A stretch of 64,000 bases of DNA from Caballeronia pedi (GTDB lineage Bacteria; Pseudomonadota; Gammaproteobacteria; Burkholderiales; Burkholderiaceae). The stretch's first letter is position 1. The number at the start of each line of letters is the position of its first letter. The stretch covers positions 236,323 to 300,322 of the forward strand of contig NZ_FCOE02000008.1 of the NCBI RefSeq assembly GCF_001544915.2, written 5' to 3'. The position numbers were made by a program, and so were the translations under genes. Positions 1 through 7,839 of the stretch are shown here, piece after piece. The notes below the pieces were generated by a model, which was given only the letters and a program-made list of their open reading frames with translations, was not told the DNA's origin and did not search any database.

Positions 1-1142
1 GCCTGGGCTTGCCTGCATCGGGTTATCTGATGGGCACCTACGAGAACCCGACCAACGCCGGCGACGGTTACGCGATGGCTTATCACGCGGGCGCGGAGTT
101 GTCGAATCTCGAATGCTTCCAGATCAATCCGCTCATCAAGGATTACAACGGCCCGGCGTGCGCGTATGTGACCGGCCCGCTCGGCGGCTATACGGCCAAT
201 GGCAAGGGCGAACGCTTCATCGAATGCGATTACTGGAGCGGGCAGATGATGTGGGAGTTCTATCAGGAACTCCAGAGCGGCAACGGCCCCGTGTTTCTGA
301 AGCTCGATCATCTCGCGGAAGAAACCATACAGACCATCGAGACGATCCTGCACACCAACGAACGCCCGAGCCGCGGACGCTTTCACGCGCGGCGCGGCAA
401 CGACTACCGCACACGCATGATCGAGATGCATATCTCGGAGATCGGCTTGTGCAGCGGTCACAGCGCGTCGGGCGTATGGGTCGACGAGCACGCGCGCACC
501 TCCGTGCAAGGCCTTTACGCAGCGGGCGACATGGCCGCCGTGCCGCACAACTACATGCTCGGCGCGTTCACCTATGGCTGGTTCGCGGGTGAAGACGCTG
601 CATCGCATGTCGCGGGCCGTGCGTTGCCCGCGCTCGATGCGTCGCAGGTCGAGCAGGAACGTGCGCGCATCTTCGCGCCACTCACGCGCGAGCATGGCCT
701 GCCGCCCGCGCAGGTCGAATACAAGCTGCGCCGCTTCGTCAACGACTATCTGCAGCCACCCAAGGTCACGCGGCGCATGGAGATCGGGCTGCAACGCTTC
801 GCGGAGATTCGCGAGGATGTCGAGAACCTCGCCGCCGCCGATCCGCACGAACTGATGCGCGCCGCCGAAGTCGCCGCGATTCTCGATTGCGCCGAGATGG
901 CCGCGCGGGCATCGCTGTATCGCACGGAGAGCCGTTGGGGTCTTTATCACCATCGCGTCGATTTTCCCGAGCGCAACGATGACGAGTGGTTCTGCCACGC
1001 GCATCTGAAGAAGGATGCATCGGGACGCATGACATCGTTCAAAAAAGCCGTGGAACCGTATGTGGTTCCCATCGACGAGTCCGAGCGCGGCGCGTATTCG
1101 CGTCTGCGGCTCGCTCGCACGTCGCAGCCCGTCGCTGCATAG
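1..1142 (+). CDS. Fumarate reductase/APS reductase-like flavoprotein subunit, 5'-truncated
   Basis: The frame is open from base 3, so the true start and the N-terminal FAD-binding Rossmann motif lie upstream of the window. About 379 residues remain. They carry the C-terminal FAD-contact pattern of succinate dehydrogenase/fumarate reductase/APS reductase A subunits (GLYAAGDMA, encoded near 511-537) and the helical C-terminal domain. A two-cluster ferredoxin follows 11 bp downstream, which is the AprA/AprB-type pairing, and then an ABC importer for a small anion. I infer a flavin/iron-sulfur oxidoreductase acting on the imported compound. The substrate is unknown. True dissimilatory APS reductase is less likely, because no sat or dsr genes are visible. 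Confidence 0.8.
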   Translation, partial: LGLPASGYLMGTYENPTNAGDGYAMAYHAGAELSNLECFQINPLIKDYNGPACAYVTGPLGGYTANGKGERFIECDYWSGQMMWEFYQELQSGNGPVFLKLDHLAEETIQTIETILHTNERPSRGRFHARRGNDYRTRMIEMHISEIGLCSGHSASGVWVDEHARTSVQGLYAAGDMAAVPHNYMLGAFTYGWFAGEDAASHVAGRALPALDASQVEQERARIFAPLTREHGLPPAQVEYKLRRFVNDYLQPPKVTRRMEIGLQRFAEIREDVENLAAADPHELMRAAEVAAILDCAEMAARASLYRTESRWGLYHHRVDFPERNDDEWFCHAHLKKDASGRMTSFKKAVEPYVVPIDESERGAYSRLRLARTSQPVAA

Positions 1143-1153
1143 GAGAAAAAAGC

Positions 1154-1399
1154 ATGGCCCTCGTGCCCCGCGAAGCGCGTCAGCGCTCAAGCCTTCCCGT
1201 GATGATCGACGAAGACAAGTGCATCGCCGACAAGGGCTGCACGGTCTGCATCGACGTCTGTCCGATGGATCTGCTCGCGATCGATCCCGACACCGGCAAG
1301 GCCTTCATGAAGTTCGACGAATGCTGGTACTGCATGCCCTGCGAGCGCGATTGTCCGACCAATGCCGTGCATGTCGACATTCCGTATCTTCTTCGATGA
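1154..1399 (+). CDS. Ferredoxin-like protein with two 4Fe-4S clusters (AprB-like)
   Basis: An 81-residue protein with two cysteine sets: C23-x5-C29-x2-C32-x3-C36-P and C57-x2-C60-x2-C63-x3-C67-P. These would bind two 4Fe-4S clusters. The start is set by an AGGAGA ribosome site at 1141-1146. The gene lies 11 bp after the flavoprotein and 16 bp before the binding-protein gene, so it is probably the electron-transfer partner of the flavoprotein. The longer x5 spacing in the first set resembles AprB rather than standard bacterial ferredoxins. It is short compared with AprB and lacks its C-terminal tail. Confidence 0.85.
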   Translation: MALVPREARQRSSLPVMIDEDKCIADKGCTVCIDVCPMDLLAIDPDTGKAFMKFDECWYCMPCERDCPTNAVHVDIPYLLR

Positions 1400-1415
1400 C
1401 GAGGACACACGCATC

Positions 1416-2822
1416 ATGAAACAGACGCTATTGCTGGCCCTGACGGCCGCGCTCTTCGCAAGCGCCGCGCATGCGGAAACGATCCGCGTCGCCATCGGCA
1501 CGCAGGACACGACGATCAACACGGCGGCGGGCGGCGCATTGATCCGCGAGTTACATCTGCTCGACAAGTATTTGCCGCACGATGGCAAATACAAGGACGC
1601 GCAATACGACATCCAGTGGAAGAACTTCACGAGCGGCGCGCCGATCACGAATGAGATGGTCGCGGGCAAGCTCGACTTCGGCTCGATGGCCGATTTCCCC
1701 GGCGTGCTGAACGGCGTCGCGAACCAGAAGGCGGGCAAGAGCAGCATCTTCATCAGCGTGCTGTCGGGCAGCGTGCGCGGCAGCGGCAACGGCATCGTCG
1801 TGCCGACGGATTCGTCCGCGCAGTCCATCGCCGATCTGAAGGGAAAGACCATTTCGGTGCCGTTCGCATCGACCGCGCATGGCATGCTGCTGCGCGCCGT
1901 CGCCGCGCAAGGTTGGGACCCGGAGCGCGACGTGAACATCGTCACGCAGGCGCCCGAAGTGGCCGGCCCTGCGTTGCAGACGCGCAAGATCGATGCGCAT
2001 GCGGACTTCGTGCCCTTTGCGGAACTGTTTCCGTATCGCGGCTTCGCGCGCAAGATCTACGACGGCTCGCAGGCCGGATCGGCGACGCTGCATGGCACGC
2101 TCGTCGAGAAGGACTATGCGCAGAAGTATCCCGAGGTCGTCGTGGCGTATCTGCGCGCGGCGATCGAAGCGAACCGGCTGCTCACGGCCGAGCCCGAGAA
2201 GTACAGCGAGCTGATCGCGAAGGTCACGGGCATCGAGCCTGAAGTCGATTATCTGTTTCATGGCCCGCTCGGCTTGCAGACACGCGATCTCACGTGGAAG
2301 CCCGAATATCGCAAGGCCGTGCAGACTTCGTTCGATACCCTCAAGCTGCTCAAGCGCGCGGACGGCGATCTGAACGCGAACGCCTTCATCGACGATAGTT
2401 ATCTGCGCGCCGCCTTCAAGGCCGAACATCTCGATTACGACGCCGCGCTGAAGAACTACGCGCCGGCGCCGCTCGTCGCGAACGATGCGCTCACCGGCAA
2501 GCCGATTGCGCAGACGGATCGCGTCGCGCAGATCTGGGTGCGCGGCGAGTCTAAGGTGCGCAGTTTCGCGTCGCCGGAAGCGGCCGTGCGCGAACTCGCC
2601 ACGCTCGAACGCGATGGCAAGCAAGTGCGCGCGTTCTATGCGCAGGATCGCGAGAGCGGCATCAAGCTGCTCGGCAATCAGGCCTGGTTCGCGAAAACCG
2701 GCGACGGCCAGTTGAACGCGTTCCTGCTGAAGGATCGCGCGCAGGCGTGGGCGAACGCGCATGGCGGACAGGTGCTCGATTTCGCCGCCGTACGCCAGCC
2801 GACCGCGCTCGCCACTCGCTGA
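1416..2822 (+). CDS. ABC transporter periplasmic substrate-binding protein (NMT1/SsuA/NrtA-like)
   Basis: A 468-residue exported binding protein. The first 20 residues form a signal peptide (MKQTLLLALTAALFA, cleavage after AHA). The mature part has the nitrate/sulfonate/taurine-type fold features, including a stretch on non-aggregating access such as GKTISVPFASTAHGMLLRA. It is longer than typical SsuA/TauA proteins (about 320 aa), with an extra C-terminal region of roughly 120 residues of unknown role. Permease and ATPase genes follow directly. The ligand cannot be read from sequence. An organosulfur or nitrogen compound processed by the upstream flavoprotein is a reasonable inference. Confidence 0.85.
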   Translation: MKQTLLLALTAALFASAAHAETIRVAIGTQDTTINTAAGGALIRELHLLDKYLPHDGKYKDAQYDIQWKNFTSGAPITNEMVAGKLDFGSMADFPGVLNGVANQKAGKSSIFISVLSGSVRGSGNGIVVPTDSSAQSIADLKGKTISVPFASTAHGMLLRAVAAQGWDPERDVNIVTQAPEVAGPALQTRKIDAHADFVPFAELFPYRGFARKIYDGSQAGSATLHGTLVEKDYAQKYPEVVVAYLRAAIEANRLLTAEPEKYSELIAKVTGIEPEVDYLFHGPLGLQTRDLTWKPEYRKAVQTSFDTLKLLKRADGDLNANAFIDDSYLRAAFKAEHLDYDAALKNYAPAPLVANDALTGKPIAQTDRVAQIWVRGESKVRSFASPEAAVRELATLERDGKQVRAFYAQDRESGIKLLGNQAWFAKTGDGQLNAFLLKDRAQAWANAHGGQVLDFAAVRQPTALATR

Positions 2823-2829
2823 GGCGAAC

Positions 2830-3645
2830 ATGGCGACGCTCGCATACTCCACTCCCGCGCTCTTGCGTTCACGTGGCGCGCGTGCCGGCGTGCAGTGGGC
2901 GTCGCTCGCGCTGTGCCTCGTGCTCTGGCATCTCGCGACGACGCAGCGCTGGAATCTCGGCATCGTCACCTTCGAGAATGTGCCGACGCCCGCCGATACG
3001 CTCGCGGCCATCGTCGAACTTGTGCATTCGCCCAAGCTGCTGTCGGATCTCGCGAGCAGCGTGCGACGCATCGCGGCGGGTTATTTCGCGGCGGCTGTCG
3101 GCGGCGTCGTGCTCGGGCTCGCCATCGGCCGTTCGCAATGGGCGCGTCTCGCGTTGCTCACACCGCTCGAAGTCTTGCGGCCGATTCCCGCCGTCGCGTG
3201 GATACCCTTAGCCATCCTTATGTTTACATCTTCCGAAATGTCGATGATCTATATCACCTTCACCGGCGCATTCTTTCCGATCCTGCTCGGCACGATTCAC
3301 GGCGTCGAAGGTGTCGAGCCGCGCCTCGTGTCGTCCGCGCGCAGTCTCGGCGCGAGCCAGCGCGTGATTCTGCGCGAAGTGATCCTGCCGGGCGCCGCGC
3401 CCGCGATCGTCACCGGGCTTGCGATCGGCATGGGGACGTCGTGGTTCTGCCTCGTCACCGCCGAGATGATCTCGGGGCAATTCGGCATCGGTTATTACAC
3501 GTGGCAGTCGTACACGGTGCAGCGTTATCCCGATGTGGTCGTCGGCATGTTGCTGATCGGCCTCCTCGGCATGGGCAGCAGCGCGCTCGTGCGCATCGCT
3601 GGCAACCGGCTCACGCCGTGGCTCGCCGCAGGGAGACGCCGATGA
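2830..3645 (+). CDS. ABC transporter permease (SsuC/NrtB/TauC family)
   Basis: A 271-residue integral membrane protein with about six hydrophobic segments and the cytoplasmic EAA-loop signature of binding-protein-dependent permeases (SSARSLGASQRVILREVILPG). The ATG at 2830 lies 7 bp after the binding-protein stop. Its own stop overlaps the ATPase start as ATGA (3642-3645), which implies translational coupling. It belongs to the nitrate/sulfonate/bicarbonate/taurine importer family. Confidence 0.9.
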   Translation: MATLAYSTPALLRSRGARAGVQWASLALCLVLWHLATTQRWNLGIVTFENVPTPADTLAAIVELVHSPKLLSDLASSVRRIAAGYFAAAVGGVVLGLAIGRSQWARLALLTPLEVLRPIPAVAWIPLAILMFTSSEMSMIYITFTGAFFPILLGTIHGVEGVEPRLVSSARSLGASQRVILREVILPGAAPAIVTGLAIGMGTSWFCLVTAEMISGQFGIGYYTWQSYTVQRYPDVVVGMLLIGLLGMGSSALVRIAGNRLTPWLAAGRRR

Positions 3646-4472
3646 GCGCGGGCCGCATCCATCTCGAAGCGCTCGCCATCACGCTGGGCGAAGGCGCGAA
3701 CGCATTCACCGCCGTGCGCGATGTGAACGCGGTCATCGAAGCGGGCGAGTTCGTCTGCATACTCGGGCCGTCGGGCTGCGGCAAGTCGACCTTGCTGGCC
3801 GCACTGGCGGGACACGTCGGCGCGCACGCGGGACGCGCGACGCTCGACGGCAAGCCGATCGACGGACCGCATCCCGAACGCGGCATGGTGTTTCAGCAGC
3901 ACACGCTGCTGCCGTGGCGCAAGACGCTCGACAACGTCGCCTTCGGCCTGAAGATGCGCGGCGTGGGCAAGCGCGAGCGGCATCGTCGCGCGCAGGCGCT
4001 GCTCGATCGCGTCGGGCTCGGCGCGTTCGCGGACCGCTATCCCGCGCAACTGTCGGGCGGCATGCAGCAACGCGCGGAGATCGCGCGCGCGATGCTCAAC
4101 GAGCCGCGCGTCCTGCTGATGGACGAACCCTTCGGCGCGCTCGATGCGCAAACACGCGCGCTGATGCAGTCGCTCCTGCTCGATGTCTGGAGCGAGCGGC
4201 GGCCGACTGTCGTGTTCGTCACGCATGACATCGACGAAGCGCTGTTTCTCGCCGACCGCATTCTCGTGATGAGCCACAGCCCCGGCACGGTGCTCGAAGA
4301 ACTGCGCGTGCCGTTCGCGCGGCCGCGCGAGCGCGATCTCGTCACAGAGCCGGCGTTCGTTGCGCTCAAACGCCGCTGTCTCGCGTTGCTCCGGCATCCG
4401 CATGCAGGCGCACCCGTCACGTCGAGCGACGCGCCCGCGCGCATCGACATCTCACACTCGGTCTTTTCATGA
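3642..4472 (+). CDS. ABC transporter ATP-binding protein (SsuB/NrtD/TauB family)
   Basis: A 276-residue ABC ATPase. Walker A GPSGCGKST is at residues 42-50, the Q-loop follows (MVFQQHTLLPW), then signature LSGGMQQR, Walker B VLLMDEP with D-loop GALD, and the H-loop VTHDIDEA. It should power the importer formed with the preceding permease and binding protein. Both ends overlap neighbours by 4 bp (ATGA), so the permease, ATPase and HEAT-repeat protein are probably translated together. Confidence 0.93.
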   Translation: MSAGRIHLEALAITLGEGANAFTAVRDVNAVIEAGEFVCILGPSGCGKSTLLAALAGHVGAHAGRATLDGKPIDGPHPERGMVFQQHTLLPWRKTLDNVAFGLKMRGVGKRERHRRAQALLDRVGLGAFADRYPAQLSGGMQQRAEIARAMLNEPRVLLMDEPFGALDAQTRALMQSLLLDVWSERRPTVVFVTHDIDEALFLADRILVMSHSPGTVLEELRVPFARPRERDLVTEPAFVALKRRCLALLRHPHAGAPVTSSDAPARIDISHSVFS

Positions 4473-5467
4473 CGCATACCAATCCCCTCTTCGATCCAGT
4501 CACCGACGACGCCCTCGCCGCACGTTTCACCGATGCCGACGCCGCCGTGCGACGCCTCGCCGTCATCGAAGCCGCGGACCTCGAAGAAGAAGCGTGGCTG
4601 CCCGCGATCGCCGATGCGTTGCGCCACGACGCGGATGCCGCCGTGCGTCGAACGGCGGCGCAACGTCTCGGCGCATGGGACACGGATGAAGCCGTCGATG
4701 CGCTGTGCGCCGCGCTGGCCGATAACGACACGGGCACGCGCGAAGCCGCCGCCGACAGTCTTTCTGCGTTGAAGGACCCCGTTGCGGGCGAACGTCTGCT
4801 GCCGCATCTCGCGAGCGCCAGTGCCGATGCGTTCACGCGCGCGGCCTTGTTACGCGCATTGCGTGAATTGCGCCTGCCGAAAGCGGCGGCGCCCGCGCTC
4901 GCGGCTTTATCGGATGCTGCGCCGCTCGTGAGGCGCGAGGCGGTCGGCGTGCTCGGCTGGCTGCGTCATGCGAGCGCGCTGCCGCAACTGACGCAGCTCG
5001 CACGCGCCGATACGTCGGTCGAGGTACGTCATGCCGCGGTCGGCGCGCTCGGCTTCGCGACCGACGACAGCGTGCTCGATACGCTGAAGCACGCGCTATC
5101 GGACGATGAATGGCGCGTGCGCGAAGAAGCGGCCGCGACGCTCGGCAAGCTGCGCCTCGTTGCCGCGCGCGTTGCGCTCGAACACGCGCTTGCGGACGAC
5201 TACTGGCAGGTGACGTTGCAGGCGGCGCGCGCGCTCGGCCGTCTGCGCGATGTCGCAAGCACGCACGCGGTTGCCGAGTTGCTGACCTTTCCGATCAGCA
5301 ACGTTCGGAAGGAGGCGGCGCTCGCGCTTGGCGAAATCGGCAGCCGCGACGCGCTCGCCGTTCTCGAAGCCGCACTCGGCGATGGAGATCCGGAAGTGCG
5401 CAAGGCGGCGCGGATCGCGATTGCGCAGATTGGTGAGCGGCACGCCCCACATCAAGCTAATGACTGA
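4469..5467 (+). CDS. HEAT-repeat (PBS lyase-type) protein
   Basis: A 332-residue, alanine-rich, all-helical protein made of roughly ten 30-residue HEAT-like repeats (recurring patterns such as DAAVRRTAAQRLG, VEVRHAAVGALG, WRVREEAAATLGKL). Repeats of this type serve as protein-protein scaffolds or phycobilin-lyase-like modules. No catalytic motif is visible. The start overlaps the ATPase stop (ATGA), so it is the last gene of the operon. A role as assembly factor for the flavoprotein/ferredoxin pair is only an inference. Its 3' end overlaps the convergent fmdB by 11 bp. Confidence 0.8.
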   Translation: MTHTNPLFDPVTDDALAARFTDADAAVRRLAVIEAADLEEEAWLPAIADALRHDADAAVRRTAAQRLGAWDTDEAVDALCAALADNDTGTREAAADSLSALKDPVAGERLLPHLASASADAFTRAALLRALRELRLPKAAAPALAALSDAAPLVRREAVGVLGWLRHASALPQLTQLARADTSVEVRHAAVGALGFATDDSVLDTLKHALSDDEWRVREEAAATLGKLRLVAARVALEHALADDYWQVTLQAARALGRLRDVASTHAVAELLTFPISNVRKEAALALGEIGSRDALAVLEAALGDGDPEVRKAARIAIAQIGERHAPHQAND

Positions 5468-5789
5468 TCATCCACGGCCGCCCCGCCGGCGACTTCATCG
5501 CAGAACGCGCGGCATCGCCCGATGAGGCTTTCGGCTTGCAACACGCGCATGAAGGTCCATGCCGATAACCGAGGCTCTTCGAACTCGTCGGCGCATGCGC
5601 GCTGCGCTCATTGGTCGCGCAGGCATCGCGCCGGCTTTGCGGCATCAGCGAAAGCATCGCCGTGCTCGTGATCGCGCGTATCGTCTGCGCGCCGCATTCG
5701 GGACACAGATGCGGCGCATCCCGATCCGCGATGCTGCGCATCACATCGAAGCTGCCGCACGATTCACATTCGTATTGATAGATCGGCAT
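5457..5789 (-). CDS. fmdB: FmdB-family zinc-ribbon protein
   Basis: A 110-residue protein with the FmdB/CxxC_CxxC_SSSS N-terminus (MPIYQYECESCG). Cysteines 8, 11, 29 and 32 form a zinc ribbon. The C-terminal half is low-complexity and carries two more cysteine pairs (CACC). FmdB was named in formamidase operons as a presumed regulator; its exact function is not established. It is 67 bp downstream of the formamidase gene on the same strand. Its 3' end runs 11 bp into the convergent HEAT-repeat gene. Confidence 0.85.
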   Translation of the reverse strand: MPIYQYECESCGSFDVMRSIADRDAPHLCPECGAQTIRAITSTAMLSLMPQSRRDACATNERSAHAPTSSKSLGYRHGPSCACCKPKASSGDAARSAMKSPAGRPWMISH

Positions 5790-5856
5790 GAGTCCCCCGC
5801 TCAGTGCAAGAAGGCGCGATGCGTGCCTCGCATCGCGCCATTCGATCGCCTCGACG

Positions 5857-7089
5857 TCAGGCCTTGTCCTGCGACAGCGGAATGTCCACGCCGCCCTTCA
5901 CGGCCTTCACCGGACCATCGGCGTTGGGGCGAATGTCGAAGTCGAAGATCTGCGTGGGCAGCCACAAAGTCGCGCATGCATTCGGGATATCCACCACGCC
6001 GCTGATATGCCCTTGCACCGGCGCGGTCCCGAGAATCGAATAGGCCTGTGCGCGCGTGTAGCCGAACTTCGTCAGATATTCGATCGCGTTCAGGCACGCC
6101 TGCCGATACGCGATATGCACGTCGAGATAGTGCTGTTTGCCCGCTTCATCGACGGAAATGCCTTCGAAGATCAGATAGTCGTCGTAGCGCGGCGTGATCG
6201 GGCTCGGCTTGAAGATCGGATTCTTGATGCCGTATTTCGCCATGCCGTCCTTGATCACGCTCACGCGCATATGCACCCAGCCCGCCATTTCGATCGCGCC
6301 GCAGAACGTGATTTCGCCGTCGCCCTGGCTGAAGTGCAGATCGCCGACCGACAGGCCCGCACCATCCACATACACCGGGAAAAAGATCTTCGATCCGCGC
6401 GACAGATCCTTGATGTCGCAATTGCCGCCATGCTCGCGCGGCGGCACCGTGCGCGCGCCTTCGGCTGCGGCCTTTTCGCGCGCGTTGCCCGTCAGCTTGC
6501 CCATGTGCGCGGTCGCGGCGAACGGCGGATTCGCGAGCGGCGGCACGCGGTCGGGCTGCGTCGCGATGAAGTCGACCTCGCGCTGATTCCAGGTGGCGAG
6601 CAGCTTCGGATCGGGCAGACAGCCGATCAAACCCGGATGGATCAGGCCGGCGAACGAGACTTGCGGCACATGGCGCGAGGTCGTGTAGAGCCCGTGAAAA
6701 TCCCAGATGGATTTCTGCGCGAGCGGGAAGTGATCGGTCAGGAAGCCGCCGCCGTTCTTCTTCGAGAAGAAACCGTTGAAGCCCCACTGGCTATCGGATT
6801 TCGCGCCGATATCGAGCAGATCCACGACGAGCAGATCGCCCGGCGCCGCGCCGTGCACGCCGACCGGCCCCGATAGAAAATGGACGATCGACAGATCGAT
6901 GTCGCGCACATCGTCCGCGGAGTCGTTGTTCTTGATGAAGCCGCCGGTCCAGTCGTAGGTCTCCAGGATGAACTCTTCGCCGGGCTTGACCCATGCGGCC
7001 ATCGGAATGTCGGGGTGCCAGCGGTTGTGCACCTGCTCGTTATCGAATGCGGACTGATTCAGGTCGACCTTGATGAGCGTTTCAGCCAT
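5857..7089 (-). CDS. fmdA: Formamidase (acetamidase/formamidase family)
   Basis: A 410-residue protein closely following the FmdA pattern: N-terminus with NRWHPDIP, then VHFLSGPVGVHGAAPGD, GGNCDIKDLSRGS and GLSVGDLHFSQGDGEITFCGAIEMAG. The family hydrolyses formamide (and some short amides) to ammonia and the acid. Full length for the family. It follows the AmiS-type channel gene by 72 bp and precedes fmdB, so uptake, hydrolysis and regulation appear to be one unit. The formate released could feed the formate dehydrogenase encoded at 22-27 kb; that link is inference. Confidence 0.93.
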   Translation of the reverse strand: MAETLIKVDLNQSAFDNEQVHNRWHPDIPMAAWVKPGEEFILETYDWTGGFIKNNDSADDVRDIDLSIVHFLSGPVGVHGAAPGDLLVVDLLDIGAKSDSQWGFNGFFSKKNGGGFLTDHFPLAQKSIWDFHGLYTTSRHVPQVSFAGLIHPGLIGCLPDPKLLATWNQREVDFIATQPDRVPPLANPPFAATAHMGKLTGNAREKAAAEGARTVPPREHGGNCDIKDLSRGSKIFFPVYVDGAGLSVGDLHFSQGDGEITFCGAIEMAGWVHMRVSVIKDGMAKYGIKNPIFKPSPITPRYDDYLIFEGISVDEAGKQHYLDVHIAYRQACLNAIEYLTKFGYTRAQAYSILGTAPVQGHISGVVDIPNACATLWLPTQIFDFDIRPNADGPVKAVKGGVDIPLSQDKA

Positions 7090-7161
7090 GACGTATGTCT
7101 CCTTGTCGGATCAGGCCGGCTCGCATGCCGGCAGAGGGACAGCACTTCGGTTGCAGCGTGA

Positions 7162-7674
7162 TCAGCTCAGCGTGCCGTTGAGCAAGAGGTAGCCAGGCAG
7201 CCAGCCGGTGAGAATGCCCGCGATCACCGTGACCGTGCCTGTCAGCTTCACGATGGGACGTTGCAGCGCGAGCAGTACGAAGAACAGCAGCCACAGGAAC
7301 GCCCAGCCGAACCAGCAGAGCGCGAACCACACGGACCATGCGGAACTCGCGTGCATGATCGAATCGATGCCGACCGGAATGATCGTGATCGCGACGAACA
7401 GGCTGAACCAGCCGAGCCCGCGGCCATCGGCGCCGTTATAGCGATTGATCGCCACCCAGAAATACGTGAACGTAAATAGCAAGGTGAGCGCGGCGGCCTT
7501 GATCGATGCCGCATCCGCGCCCGAGCCGAACGCGAGTTTCAGCGACGCGAGCAAGGTAATGCCGCCCGCGAAAACATTGATGACCCATATCTCGCGATCG
7601 CCGATTTTTCCCAGCAACCAGAGCCCATTGAGAAACAGCACGGCGCCGACATAAAGCAAACACAAACCCAGCAT
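7162..7674 (-). CDS. AmiS/UreI-type amide/urea channel
   Basis: A 170-residue membrane protein with six hydrophobic helices (start MLGLCLLYVGAVLFLNG), matching the AmiS/UreI family of proton-gated or passive urea/short-amide channels. I place the start at 7674 because a GGAGATCACC ribosome site precedes it. The longer open frame upstream is charged and not membrane-like. The gene lies between the LuxR-type regulator and formamidase and probably admits formamide or related amides. Confidence 0.88.
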   Translation of the reverse strand: MLGLCLLYVGAVLFLNGLWLLGKIGDREIWVINVFAGGITLLASLKLAFGSGADAASIKAAALTLLFTFTYFWVAINRYNGADGRGLGWFSLFVAITIIPVGIDSIMHASSAWSVWFALCWFGWAFLWLLFFVLLALQRPIVKLTGTVTVIAGILTGWLPGYLLLNGTLS

Positions 7675-7813
7675 GGTGATCTCCTCATCGCGCACGGGAG
7701 CGGCGCAAGGCGTTTGGCATCGCGGCTTGGGACACGACTCATGATAGGGATGCGCTTCGACGCGCGAATCCCCCAGCGCGAGGAATCTGTTTCGCCCGTT
7801 TAGGGCATGCGGT

Positions 7814-7831
7814 CTCACCCAATTGGGTGAG
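7814..7831. promoter_or_regulatory. 18-bp perfect palindrome, probable operator of the amide operon
   Basis: The 18 bases CTCACCCAATTGGGTGAG are a perfect inverted repeat. They sit in the gap between the stop of the LuxR-type gene (7840) and the amiS-like start (7674), about 140 bp upstream of that start. LuxR-family regulators bind dyads of 16-20 bp, so it is likely the binding site for the adjacent regulator. It lacks a T-run on either side, which argues against a terminator. Confidence 0.55.
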
Positions 7832-7839
7832 GTTTCAGA

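Noticed and set aside
1551..3071. 506-codon frame antisense to the binding-protein gene
   Set aside because: No domain; arginine/alanine-rich shadow of the real gene.
7162..7818. Longer start of the amide channel gene at 7818
   Set aside because: The extra 48 residues are polar and cysteine-rich, and the ATG at 7674 has a good GGAG site.
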